From: JASHPR01 sp963833885
Lineage (GTDB): Bacteria; Actinomycetota; Actinomycetes; Streptosporangiales; Streptosporangiaceae
Assembly (NCBI GenBank): GCA_963833885.1
Contig: CAWHZU010000036.1
Span: 62,001 to 126,000, forward strand
Direction of reading: 5' to 3'
Length of the DNA: 64,000 nt
How positions within the stretch are numbered: the first letter of the stretch is position 1; the number at the start of each line of letters is the position of its first letter. Below, piece after piece: positions 17,834 through 26,328 of this stretch. Position numbers and translations under genes: made by a program. The notes under the pieces are model-generated. The model was not told the DNA's origin and made no database searches. It saw only the letters and a program-made list of their open reading frames with translations.

Positions 17834-18597
17834 GCAATGGGCCGCTGGTGATCGTGGACCGGGTACAGAAGTCCTTCCACCACGTCCCCGTGCTGAAAGG
17901 GCTCAGCTTCGAGGTCTCGGCGGGCGAGGTCTGCTGCATCATCGGCCCGTCTGGCTCGGGCAAGACGACGATGCTCCGGTGCATCAACCGATTGGAAAAG
18001 ATCGACGGCGGCATGATCTACGTGTCTGATCGCCCGGTCGGTGTGACGGTGCATGGCGGCAAACTCCGCGAGATGAGGCCGAAGGACCTTGCTGACCAGC
18101 GGCGGGACATCGGCATGGTGTTCCAGAGTTTCAATCTCTTCGCGCACAAGACGGTGCTCGCCAACATCATCGAGGCGCCGGTCATCGTCAAGAAAGTGCC
18201 ACGGAAGACGGCGGCCCAGGAGGCTCACGCGCTCCTGGCGCGCGTCGGCCTGGCGGACAAGGCGGATGCGTATCCCGACCAGCTATCGGGCGGGCAACAG
18301 CAGCGGGTCGCGATCGCACGGTCGCTCGCCATGAGCCCCAAGCTGATGCTGTTCGACGAGCCGACCTCCGCGCTTGACCCCGAGCTGGTCGGCGACGTGC
18401 TCGCGGTCATGAAAGACCTCGCGAATGACGGCATGACCATGATCGTCGTTACCCACGAGATGGGTTTTGCCAAAGAGGTAGCCGACAAGGTCATCTTCAT
18501 GGATGACGGCGACATCGTGGAGTCCGGCAGCCCTGCTGAAGTGCTCGGCAGTCCGCGGCAGCAGCGGACCCAGTCGTTCCTGGCCAGGGTCTCGTGA
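17830..18597 (+). CDS. amino acid ABC transporter ATP-binding protein
   Basis: 255 residues. Walker A GPSGSGKTT (residues 38-46), Q-loop region GMVFQSFNLFAHKTVLANII, signature LSGGQQQR (about 152), Walker B LMLFDEPTSALDP (about 171) and switch His in VVTHEMGFAKEVAD are all present. It is the GlnQ/HisP type that powers uptake of polar amino acids with the permease just upstream (4-base ATGA overlap). A small insertion (GVTVHGGKLREMRPKDLA) lies between Walker A and the Q-loop and resembles that of histidine or opine transporter ATPases. Confidence 0.9.
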   Translation: MSNGPLVIVDRVQKSFHHVPVLKGLSFEVSAGEVCCIIGPSGSGKTTMLRCINRLEKIDGGMIYVSDRPVGVTVHGGKLREMRPKDLADQRRDIGMVFQSFNLFAHKTVLANIIEAPVIVKKVPRKTAAQEAHALLARVGLADKADAYPDQLSGGQQQRVAIARSLAMSPKLMLFDEPTSALDPELVGDVLAVMKDLANDGMTMIVVTHEMGFAKEVADKVIFMDDGDIVESGSPAEVLGSPRQQRTQSFLARVS

Positions 18598-18655
18598 CCG
18601 GTTGGCATCCGGCACTGGCTAGTGCGCAGCCCCAGTCCCGGCGGTCCCGAGCGCG

Positions 18656-19633
18656 ATGAGCCTGCTCGTCCTCAGCGACTCCGACATCCGGGCTGTGCTC
18701 TCGCCTCGGCTGGCCATCGATTCTCAGCGCGCGGCCTACCTCGCCGTCGCCGAGGGCCGGCTATCCGCCTCCGGCGTAACGTCGGCGCGCGATCCGGCAG
18801 ATGACTCGCTGACGTTCGCGCATACCGGCGCGATCGCCGGGCTCACGGGCGTCACGTGCAAGTTCGGCATGCAGGTCAGCGGCAACGCCGCTCGCGGGCT
18901 GCCGTCTGTGCACGCGATCGTGACCGTGCTGCGGCCAGATACCGGTGAGCCGCTCGCCTGCCTGAACGGGACTACCGTGACGGCGCTGCGGACCGCGGCG
19001 GGCATCGCCGCCGCTGCTGACGTGCTCGCGCGGCCTGATGCCGGGCGGCTGGGCCTGATCGGCGCGGGCGTCCAGGCCAGGGAAGCGGCCCGGCTGATCG
19101 CCGCGGTGCGGGACCTGTCCGCTATCCGGGTACACGGGCTTCGCCCCCGGCAAAGTTCAGAGCTGGCCGCGGACCTGCAGGCCGAACTCGGGGTGCCGAG
19201 CTGCGCTGTCACGTCGGCGGAACAGGTGGCAGCCAATTCGGACATCCTGGTGACCGCCACGACCAGCCGAGAACCCGTTGTCTGCGGCGAATGGCTGCCA
19301 GCGGGCAGCACGGTGCTGACCGTCGGCAGCTACGAGCCGGACCGCAGCGAGCTTGACCTTGCGGCCACCGCCCGCGCAGACCTGATCGTGGCCGACGACC
19401 CGATCAAGGCCGGTTCGCAATGCGGCATACTGGTCGAGGCCCGCCAGGAAGGGATGCCGGTGCAGGTAGCCGCGATCGGCGATGTTATTGCCGGGCGCAG
19501 CCCAGGGCGCCGTGCCGCCACGGACGTCGTGCTGTTCCTCTGCACCGGCCTCGGGGTGCAGGATGCGTCCCTGGCCTGGGCCATCATCGAACTAGCAGTT
19601 GCACGGAAGCTGGGAACGACGGTGGAGTTCTGA
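18656..19633 (+). CDS. ornithine cyclodeaminase/mu-crystallin family protein
   Basis: 325 residues. Features are the N-terminal dimer part LSPRLAIDSQRAAYLAVAEG, VTALRTAAGIAAAADVLARP, the Rossmann loop LGLIGAGVQAREAARLIAAV (about residues 137-156) and LVTATTSREPVVCGEWLPAG. Family members either cyclise ornithine to proline with release of ammonia or reduce cyclic imines with NAD(P)H. In this cluster it could act on the amino acid released by the deglycase or on the imine made by the FAD oxidase. It begins 58 bases after the ABC ATPase and is followed closely by the LacI regulator. Confidence 0.8.
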   Translation: MSLLVLSDSDIRAVLSPRLAIDSQRAAYLAVAEGRLSASGVTSARDPADDSLTFAHTGAIAGLTGVTCKFGMQVSGNAARGLPSVHAIVTVLRPDTGEPLACLNGTTVTALRTAAGIAAAADVLARPDAGRLGLIGAGVQAREAARLIAAVRDLSAIRVHGLRPRQSSELAADLQAELGVPSCAVTSAEQVAANSDILVTATTSREPVVCGEWLPAGSTVLTVGSYEPDRSELDLAATARADLIVADDPIKAGSQCGILVEARQEGMPVQVAAIGDVIAGRSPGRRAATDVVLFLCTGLGVQDASLAWAIIELAVARKLGTTVEF

Positions 19634-19676
19634 CCTTGCACCGGCTGTGCGTGCTTGGTCGAGAGGATGGGCAGTA

Positions 19677-20765
19677 GTGGAGACCGGCCGATCCCGTCGG
19701 CCGACCGTGGCCGACGTCGCTCGTCGCGCGGGCCTTTCGGTGGCGACGGTAGGACGCGCGCTGGGCGGCTACGGATATGTCGGAGAGCGGACGCGCGAGC
19801 GCGTCGAGGCTGCCGCCAGGGAACTCGGTTATTCGCCCAACGTGCTCGCCCGCAGCATGCGGTCGGGCAGCACGCGCAGCATCGGCTTTGTCGGTTCGGA
19901 CATTGCGGATCCGTACTTCGCCGAGGCGATGCGGGGAATCTGCGACGTTGCGCATCGCGAAGGCTACGAGACGATTCTCACCAACAGCGACGAACGCCTC
20001 GATCTGGAGCAGCTCGCGGTGCGAACCCTCCTGGACAAGCAGGTCGAGGGCCTGGTCGTGGCGCCCTCGTCAGTGACGAACTGCGAGCACCTGCGGGACG
20101 CACGCGATCAGGGCGTCCCGGTGGTCCTGCTGGACCGCGACCTGCCTCAGCTCGATCTCGACAGCGTCGTGGCGGACAACGAACGCGCGGCACACGCCGC
20201 AGTAACCCACCTGCTGGACCTCGGGCATGAGCGGATCGGGCTACTGGCGTCGGTGAGCGCCAGCGAGAAGCCGGAAATCGAGTCGGCGAGCGCCGACGGG
20301 CCATGGACGGTGCACGGCGTTGACCGGCCTTCCGTCGAGCGCATCAGGGGCTACCTTCGCGCTCTGACCGATCGAGGTGCGACGGTGAGCGCGGAGGCGA
20401 TCACCCTCATCATGGGCGACCGCAGCGAAGAAGCCGACACGGCAGCACGCACCCTGCTCACCTCCGCGTGGCAGCCGACGGCCGTCTTCGCGACCGACAA
20501 CGAATCCACTCGCAGGATCTTCCTGGCCGCCAAGGCCGAGGGGATGAAGGTGCCAGACCAGGTATCGCTGCTCGGCTTCGACGACACCGACTGGACCGTC
20601 ATGGTGGATCCACCACTCAGCGTGGTTGCGCAATCGCCGATGCTGATGGGCCGGGTGGCAGGCGAGCGGCTCTTCGCCCGGATCAAGGGCGATGCGCAGC
20701 CCAAGCAGCGCATTGTGCAGCCGACCAGGCTCATCATCCGCGGGAGCACCGGCGCGCGAGCGTAG
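19677..20765 (+). CDS. LacI family transcriptional regulator
   Basis: 362 residues. GTG 19677 is chosen because GAGGATGGG lies just upstream and the frame before it encodes no homology. The N-terminal helix-turn-helix TVADVARRAGLSVATVGRAL (residues 9-28) is followed by the hinge helix SPNVLARSMRSGSTRSIGFV and a periplasmic-binding-protein-like ligand domain to IVQPTRLIIRGST. A 20-residue insertion near residue 200 (SEKPEIESASADGPWTVHGV) is unusual. It probably represses this cluster by binding the two CG-centred palindromes at 13850-13887 and responds to a sugar or Amadori compound. Its TAG at 20763-20765 directly abuts the stop of the convergent qcrB. Confidence 0.85.
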   Translation: METGRSRRPTVADVARRAGLSVATVGRALGGYGYVGERTRERVEAAARELGYSPNVLARSMRSGSTRSIGFVGSDIADPYFAEAMRGICDVAHREGYETILTNSDERLDLEQLAVRTLLDKQVEGLVVAPSSVTNCEHLRDARDQGVPVVLLDRDLPQLDLDSVVADNERAAHAAVTHLLDLGHERIGLLASVSASEKPEIESASADGPWTVHGVDRPSVERIRGYLRALTDRGATVSAEAITLIMGDRSEEADTAARTLLTSAWQPTAVFATDNESTRRIFLAAKAEGMKVPDQVSLLGFDDTDWTVMVDPPLSVVAQSPMLMGRVAGERLFARIKGDAQPKQRIVQPTRLIIRGSTGARA

Positions 20766-22469
20766 TCAGCCTGCCGGCGATCCCGATCCGTGCGCCCGGT
20801 CGGCACCCGGAGCCGCATGCGGTTCGTGCACTGGGTGTGCTGGCACTGGGGCGCCAGAGCGGCCGTCTGCGTGCCGGTGGCCGTTGCCGTCGCTGCTGCC
20901 GTTGCCGTCGCCGGCCGCCGGGACGGATTCGGCGAGCACCTGGTTCAGCCGCAGCCGAACCCGGCCGACGCCGCCGCGCAAGCCAGGCGGCGGCACGTTC
21001 TGGCTCTCCTCGGATTCTTCGCCGGGCAGGGCGGACCGGGCCGCGGGCACCCCGAGCGCGGCCCGCTCCTCCTCGGTGAGTGGCCGGGTCTCCTCGACGT
21101 ACTCGCCGGACGGAAGCTGGCGGATGATCCCGGTCTCCACGCCGTGCTCCAGCAGGCGCAGGTCCTTGCGCTGCAGGCCGAGGCAGATCCGCTTGGTCAC
21201 CCAGTAGGCGACGGCCGGGCCTATGAAGATCGCGTACCGGGCGATCTCCGTGGTCAGGAACAGCGAGATGTTCAGGTGGTCGGCGATGACGTCGTTGGCG
21301 CCCTCGGCCCACAGGATCCCGTAGAACGTGATCACGGCCAGGCCGAGCGCGGTCCGGGTTGGCGCGTTGCGCGGGCGGTCGTTGAGGTGGTGCTCGCCCT
21401 TGTCGCCGGTGATCCATTGTTCGAGGAACGGCCAGAACGCGGCGCCGACCAGGATCAGGCCGAGCGGCCCGAGCGCGGCGATGACCACGTTCCAGGCAAC
21501 GGTGTGGCCCCAGGCGTCCCAGGTCCAGCTCGGGAACATCCGCAGGGCGCCCTCCATGAAGCCCATGTAGAAGTCGGGCTGCGAGCCCGACGAGATCCCA
21601 ACGGGCGTGTACGGGCCGTACAGCCAGATCGGGTTGATCTGCACGAACGTGGCGGCCAGCGCCACCGCCGCGAACGTGAACAAGAAGAACGCGCCGGTCT
21701 TGACCATGAAGTACGGGTAGAACGGCTGGCCGACCACGTTGGCGTTGGTGCGGCCCTTGCCCGGCATCTGGGTGTGCTTCTGCCAGACCGTGAGGAACAC
21801 GTGCGCGGTGACCAGGGCTACCAGCACGCCGGGGATCAGCAGCACGTGGATGATGTACAGCCGCGGAATGATGTCGTTGCCCGGGTACGGCCCGCCGAAC
21901 AGGAAGAACGTCAGGTAGGTGCCGACCACGGGGATTGAGAGCAGCACCCCCTCGAGGATCCGCAGCCCCGTGCCGGACAGCAGGTCGTCGGGCAGCGAGT
22001 AGCCGAACAGGCCCTCGAACAGCGCGAGGCCGAACATCACGACGCCGATCAGCCAGTTCACCTCGCGCGGCTTGCGGTACGAGCCGGTGAGGAAGTGCCG
22101 GATCATGTGCGCCATCATCGAGGCCAGGAACAGGTCGGCGGCCCAGTGGTGGATCTGGCGCATCAGCAGGCCGCCGCGCACGTCGAAGCTGATGTTCAGG
22201 GTCGAGGCGTACGCCTCGCTCATCCGCACGCCGTCCAGGTTGTGGTAGCTGCCGTGGTAGACGATCGGGCTCATGCTCGGCTGGAAGAACAGCGTCAGGA
22301 ACGTGCCGGTCAGCAGCAGGATGATGAACGAGTACAGCGCGATCTCGCCCAGCAGGAACGTCCAGTGGTCGGGATAGACCTTGCGCAGGAAGACGCGCAC
22401 TCCCCTGGCTCCCCGGAACCGGTCATCCAGCCAGCCGCCGGCACTCTCCAGGGCGCGCCCAGAACTCAT
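20766..22469 (-). CDS. qcrB: menaquinol-cytochrome c reductase cytochrome b subunit, copy 1
   Basis: 567 residues. RQIHHWAADLFLASMMAHMI (His107 and His121) and LYIIHVLLIPGVLVALVTAH supply the two pairs of haem b ligands; QPDFYMGFMEGALRMFPSW carries PDFY in place of PEWY, as in actinobacterial QcrB. It is the quinol-oxidising membrane core of complex III, normally encoded in qcrCAB next to ctaE. Here it stands alone with no Rieske or cytochrome c gene, so it is an extra copy or works with distant partners. The C-terminal tail after residue 520 is His/Gly-rich (HVHEPHAAPGADRAHGSG-like), low in complexity. Tandem copy 2 is at 26329-28395 and differs by only a few residues until the tails. Confidence 0.85.
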   Translation of the reverse strand: MSSGRALESAGGWLDDRFRGARGVRVFLRKVYPDHWTFLLGEIALYSFIILLLTGTFLTLFFQPSMSPIVYHGSYHNLDGVRMSEAYASTLNISFDVRGGLLMRQIHHWAADLFLASMMAHMIRHFLTGSYRKPREVNWLIGVVMFGLALFEGLFGYSLPDDLLSGTGLRILEGVLLSIPVVGTYLTFFLFGGPYPGNDIIPRLYIIHVLLIPGVLVALVTAHVFLTVWQKHTQMPGKGRTNANVVGQPFYPYFMVKTGAFFLFTFAAVALAATFVQINPIWLYGPYTPVGISSGSQPDFYMGFMEGALRMFPSWTWDAWGHTVAWNVVIAALGPLGLILVGAAFWPFLEQWITGDKGEHHLNDRPRNAPTRTALGLAVITFYGILWAEGANDVIADHLNISLFLTTEIARYAIFIGPAVAYWVTKRICLGLQRKDLRLLEHGVETGIIRQLPSGEYVEETRPLTEEERAALGVPAARSALPGEESEESQNVPPPGLRGGVGRVRLRLNQVLAESVPAAGDGNGSSDGNGHRHADGRSGAPVPAHPVHEPHAAPGADRAHGSGSPAG

Positions 22470-22519
22470 GATTCGTCACCGCCCGCACGTCGCATGTCAC
22501 ATCGGCCGCGTCTGTCCGG

Positions 22520-22858
22520 TCATCTGTTATGACAATCGGCACCCCCCGGCTGTGACACGGGCACGGGCGGCTCCTGTCCGGACGGGACTTCGGCGAGCGC
22601 GGTGCGCGGCTTCGCGGTCACGCGCTCCAGCAGGAGCAGCACTCCCACAGGCACGTAGCCGTTGATCACCCACGCCAGGCTCGCGCGGGAGAAGTGCAGG
22701 TCGTGCTGGATCCTGGGCAGGGCGACGGTCACCACCGTGATGTCCAGGACCAGCATGAACTGCACCGCGGCCAGCACGCCCAGCCCACGCCATCGCCGCG
22801 GGTCAGGTGCGCCGACCGCACCCGTCGAACCTCGCGGACCCAGGTCTGTGCTGCTCAT
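22520..22858 (-). pseudogene. MFS transporter, remnant with 914-bp internal deletion (copy 1)
   Basis: 112 residues: the N-terminus RRWRGLGVLAAVQFMLVLDI and LAWVINGYV (first membrane segment of a DHA2 drug-efflux transporter) is joined in frame to PVGVLLLLERVTAKPRTALA, the C-terminal end. Copy 2 at 28446-29698 has the sequence between. The junction shares at most one or two bases of homology (CACAG joined to GCACG). No transport function is possible with two membrane segments; the fusion frame stays open. Confidence 0.85.
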
Positions 22859-22938
22859 CGTTCCTGCCTCCCTGTCACTTCCGCCGGGTGCGGCGGGTCA
22901 TCTGTCTGACACCTGGCGGCGCGCGGAGGTAACGGCGG

Positions 22939-23841
22939 ATGGACGACAGCGAGTGGCTTGCGGGCCACTTCGAGCGGCAGCGGCCCCACCTGCGGGCGGT
23001 TGCGTACCGGATGCTGGGCTCGCTCGCCGAGGCCGACGACGCGGTTCAGGACGCCTGGCTGCGGCTGAGCCGGTCTGGCGTCGCGGGCGTCGAGAACCTC
23101 GGTGGCTGGATGACCACGATCGTGGCCCGGGTGAGCCTGAACATGCTGCGCTCGCGCGACCACCGGCGGGAGGAAGCGCTCACGGTGCACCTGCCCGACC
23201 CGGTCGTCACCCCGGACGGGAACATCCAGCCGGAAGAGCAGGCGCTGCTGGCCGACTCGGTCGGTCTTGCCCTGCTGGTCGTGCTAGACACGCTGACGCC
23301 GGACGAGAGGCTGACGTTCGTCCTCCACGACATGTTCGACCTGCCGTTCAGCGAGATCGGGCCGATGGTGGGCCGGAGCCCGGCGGCGGCGAAGCAGCTC
23401 GCCAGCAGGGCACGTCACCGCGTGAAGGGCGCCGAGATCCCGGCCGACCCGGACCTCACCCGCCAGCGAGAGGTCGTCGAAGCGTTCTTCGCGGCGGCCC
23501 GGCGGGGCGACTTCGACGCCCTCGTCGCCGTGCTCCATCCGGACGTCCTGGTGCGGGCCGACACGGGCCCAAGGCATCCCGAGGCCTCGCTGCGGATCCG
23601 GGGCTCGGCCGCGGTGGCCAGGCAGGCGGCCATGGGAATGCGGCAGATTCTCGGGAGCCCGGCTGCCGGGCTGCTCCACGTGCTGGTGAACGGCTCGGCC
23701 GGGGTGGTTGTCACCAGGCATGGGCGGCCCTTCATCGTGATGAGCTTCACGGCCAGGGAAGGGAAGATCGCCGGGATCGACGCGATTGCCGATCCGGAGC
23801 GCGTCCGCAGGGTCGCGGCGGCCGTCCTCCCCGCGCGGTAG
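22939..23841 (+). CDS. ECF41-type sigma factor with SnoaL-like domain, copy 1
   Basis: 300 residues. Sigma region 2 spans about residues 10-75 (AYRMLGSLAEADDAVQDAWL), region 4 about 105-160 (LTPDERLTFVLHDMFDLPFS and AAAKQLASRARHRV). The last 130 residues are a SnoaL-like fold (REVVEAFFAAARRGDFDALV) that in ECF41/SigJ proteins replaces an anti-sigma factor and controls activity from within. ECF41 genes usually neighbour a carboxymuconolactone decarboxylase, oxidoreductase or epimerase; here the neighbours are transporters, with an AhpD/CMD-like gene only at 54 kb. GGAGG precedes the ATG. It is divergent from the truncated MFS gene, sharing an 80-base promoter space. Confidence 0.9.
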   Translation: MDDSEWLAGHFERQRPHLRAVAYRMLGSLAEADDAVQDAWLRLSRSGVAGVENLGGWMTTIVARVSLNMLRSRDHRREEALTVHLPDPVVTPDGNIQPEEQALLADSVGLALLVVLDTLTPDERLTFVLHDMFDLPFSEIGPMVGRSPAAAKQLASRARHRVKGAEIPADPDLTRQREVVEAFFAAARRGDFDALVAVLHPDVLVRADTGPRHPEASLRIRGSAAVARQAAMGMRQILGSPAAGLLHVLVNGSAGVVVTRHGRPFIVMSFTAREGKIAGIDAIADPERVRRVAAAVLPAR

Positions 23842-23996
23842 CGGCCGCTCACTTTGCGATCGTGAGCACTCGCTCAGGGTCTTGGCATACGGCCGCGTGC
23901 CGCATCACGAGCTAGACCATGAGCCCCGCAAGGCCAGACTCGCCGACCAGCACGGACAGCACGTGGGCTGCGGCGATATATCGGCTGTGGCCAGTG

Positions 23997-25526
23997 TCAC
24001 GGTGCCGGCCGCTGTGTCGCAGGTTCGGTGCCTGGGCTTGGTGCTGGCATAGCCTCGATCGGCGTGCGGGGGATGAGGACGGCGAGGACCAGGCCGAGCA
24101 GCGCGATCGCGAGCAACATCGTGAGCGCGACGGCGAACGGCTTTCCTTCGGGCAGGATTACGGCGACCAGGACCGAGCCAACCAGGGCGGTGCCCAGTGA
24201 GGAGCCCAGGTTGGAGACGCTGCGGGACAGGCCGGAGATCTCGCCCTGATCTTTGTCGGAGAAGCTGGACTGGACCACGTTGACCGAGGCGGTCAGCATG
24301 TCCCCGATCCCGACGCCGAATAGCAGCAGCCCCGGGATCCACCGCCAGATGCCCGCGTGGGCCCGGACTAGGACCAGCAGCAAGATCATGCCGACGGCGG
24401 TGACCAGGAAGCCGGCGATGATCAGCCACCGTTGCGAGTGGCGCCGGGCGAACCGGTCGGCGCCCACCGAGGCGCCCAGGATCCCGATGGTGGCCGGGGT
24501 GAGGATCAGCCCGGTCTGGATCGCGTTGTAGTGGTTGACCTCCTGCAGGTAAACCGAGACGGTGAAGAAGGATCCCTGCAGGATCAGCCACTGGATGGTC
24601 TGAGTGCCCAGCCCGAGGTTGGCGACCTTATTGCGGAACAGCCGCAGCGGCAGCAGCACGTCCCGGCCCTTCTTTGCCCTGGACCACACGTGCAGGAAGA
24701 ACCACAGCAGGAACAGCGCGCCGATGCCCACGAACAGCCACACCGGGGAGATCGAGCCCTTGGGTACCACCACAGTGCTGCCGATGGTGAAGTCCTGACG
24801 CGACTTGAAGAAGCCGTAGGTACGCGACTGCAGGAACCCGAGCACCACGAAGAACAGTCCGGCGGCGGACAGCACAGCCCCGGTCAGGTCGAAGCCGGGC
24901 CGCGGCCCTTGCCGCGCGGGATCGACGATCTTACGCGCCAGCCAGATGATCCAGACCACCACCAGGACCTGCAGGCCGAACGAGGCACGCCAGCTGATCG
25001 CGCTGGTCACCAGCCCGCCGATCAGCGGCCCGGCGGCGGCACCCAGCCCGCCTGCGCCGCTGACCACGCCGAAGTACCGGGCCCGAGACTTGACGTCCGG
25101 GAAGGTCACCGTGACCAGGATGTAGATCGGCGGGATCATCAGCGCCGAACCCACGCCCTCCAGTAGCGAGTACCCGCCGATCAGCAGTGGCAGCCCCATA
25201 GCCAGCGCCCCGAGCAGCCCGCCGACGGCATACACGGCCAGGCCGATCACGAAGCACCGCTTGCGGCCCCAGATGTCCGTCAGCTTGCTGCCCGGGATCA
25301 TCAGCGCCGCCATCGTCAGCGTGAACAGCGTGATCGCCGTCTGCACCCCGGCCACCGTGGTCCCCAGGTCCTTGGCGATCGCGCTGATCGCCACGTTCAT
25401 GTTCGTGGCCGCGTAACTGGCGATGAACTGCGCCAGCGCCAGCGGCAAGACCATCGCCCGGGCCGCGGCCGCCGCCCGAGGCCCACCCGTGTCAGTCAAC
25501 GCCGCCCCTAACCGGCATCCGCGCAA
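23997..25526 (-). CDS. MFS transporter, DHA2/EmrB-like, copy 1
   Basis: 509 residues and about 14 hydrophobic segments. NMNVAISAIAKDLGTTVAGV and LTDIWGRKRCFVIGLAVYAV (MFS motif A, GxxxDrxGRkr type) identify the family; RYFGVVSGAGGLGAAAGPLI matches the antiporter motif C of the 14-TMS group. It should export a hydrophobic or cationic compound using the proton gradient. A loop around residues 235-275 with IGSTVVVPKGSISPVWLF is longer than usual. The start at 25526 gives a 24-residue Ala-rich leader; the ATG for MVLPLALAQ is a plausible alternative. Copy 2 at 30838-32367 differs at about five residues. Confidence 0.85.
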   Translation of the reverse strand: MRGCRLGAALTDTGGPRAAAAARAMVLPLALAQFIASYAATNMNVAISAIAKDLGTTVAGVQTAITLFTLTMAALMIPGSKLTDIWGRKRCFVIGLAVYAVGGLLGALAMGLPLLIGGYSLLEGVGSALMIPPIYILVTVTFPDVKSRARYFGVVSGAGGLGAAAGPLIGGLVTSAISWRASFGLQVLVVVWIIWLARKIVDPARQGPRPGFDLTGAVLSAAGLFFVVLGFLQSRTYGFFKSRQDFTIGSTVVVPKGSISPVWLFVGIGALFLLWFFLHVWSRAKKGRDVLLPLRLFRNKVANLGLGTQTIQWLILQGSFFTVSVYLQEVNHYNAIQTGLILTPATIGILGASVGADRFARRHSQRWLIIAGFLVTAVGMILLLVLVRAHAGIWRWIPGLLLFGVGIGDMLTASVNVVQSSFSDKDQGEISGLSRSVSNLGSSLGTALVGSVLVAVILPEGKPFAVALTMLLAIALLGLVLAVLIPRTPIEAMPAPSPGTEPATQRPAP

Positions 25527-25795
25527 GCTACGTCGGCGCAGGCATTGCGCACCGGCCGACTCGCCTCGGGAATTGACTGCCGCCTATGTTGAAGCCTGAT
25601 GGCTTCCCGTATACCTCGATGCCCGCCGCAAGCGTGTACGGCCCGCGAATCCGCTGAAGTTCGGGCGAGATGTCGCGGTAATCGAGGCCCCCTCACCCGG
25701 CCGCCCGTAGTGAGACCCGAACCTGGTTATCCACCTTCGGCGCCTCGCGAACCCGGCCGGTGTCAGTAGCCGAGCGCGACATACGCGAGCCGGTC

Positions 25796-26296
25796 CTACC
25801 GCGCGGCCGTCTGGCTCCCGTGCAGGGCGTCTTGGAGTTCCTTTTCGTCTTCATTGGACAGAGAGGTCTTCAGGACCGTGCCGCCGTACTTGCTCATCGC
25901 CTCGACGGCCTTGTCCGGGGTGACCTTCTCCAGCATCAGGAACAGCGCCGAGGTACCCGGCCGAAGCATGTCCCGGACCTGTTCCTGGAACTGCTTGTCG
26001 ATGCTGGTCTTGGCCAACTTGCCCATCAGGGCGCCCATTCCGACACCAATGGCCATCCCGAAGACCGGGATGAAGAATAGCAGGCCGAACAGGAATCCCC
26101 AGAACATGCCCCAAGTCGCGCCCGCGCCAACCGTGTGGTGGTTGGTATGGACATGATAGCTGCCGTCCTTGTCCCGTACGATCACCGCGATCGCGTCCGG
26201 CTGGATTATCAGGTCCTTGGCCAGCCGGCGTGCCTCATCAGCGGCGGCCTCCGCGGTTACCTCATCCGGATATCCAATGGCGACTAGATTAGGCAT
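25796..26296 (-). CDS. DUF1269 membrane protein, copy 1
   Basis: 166 residues. The N-terminal half NLVAIGYPDEVTAEAAADEA followed by DAIAVIVRDKDGSYHVH is a ferredoxin-like domain; WGMFWGFLFGLLFFIPVFGM and IGVGMGALMGK form a glycine-rich membrane hairpin; the end FLMLEKVTPDKAVEAMSKYG is the conserved DUF1269 C-terminus. The biochemical role of the family is unknown; members are often stress-induced in actinobacteria. A TCACCC-N6-GGGTGA palindrome lies 169 bases upstream of the start. The copy at 32637-33137 encodes the same protein with no residue change that I could see. Confidence 0.85.
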   Translation of the reverse strand: MPNLVAIGYPDEVTAEAAADEARRLAKDLIIQPDAIAVIVRDKDGSYHVHTNHHTVGAGATWGMFWGFLFGLLFFIPVFGMAIGVGMGALMGKLAKTSIDKQFQEQVRDMLRPGTSALFLMLEKVTPDKAVEAMSKYGGTVLKTSLSNEDEKELQDALHGSQTAAR

Positions 26297-26328
26297 GACA
26301 TTCCCCTTTTCTCGTAGTGTTGCTCTCT

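Noticed and set aside
16963..18597. A 544-codon frame covering permease and ATPase
   Set aside because: Its first 285 codons are an out-of-frame reading of the permease gene; only the part from 17830 is the real ATPase.
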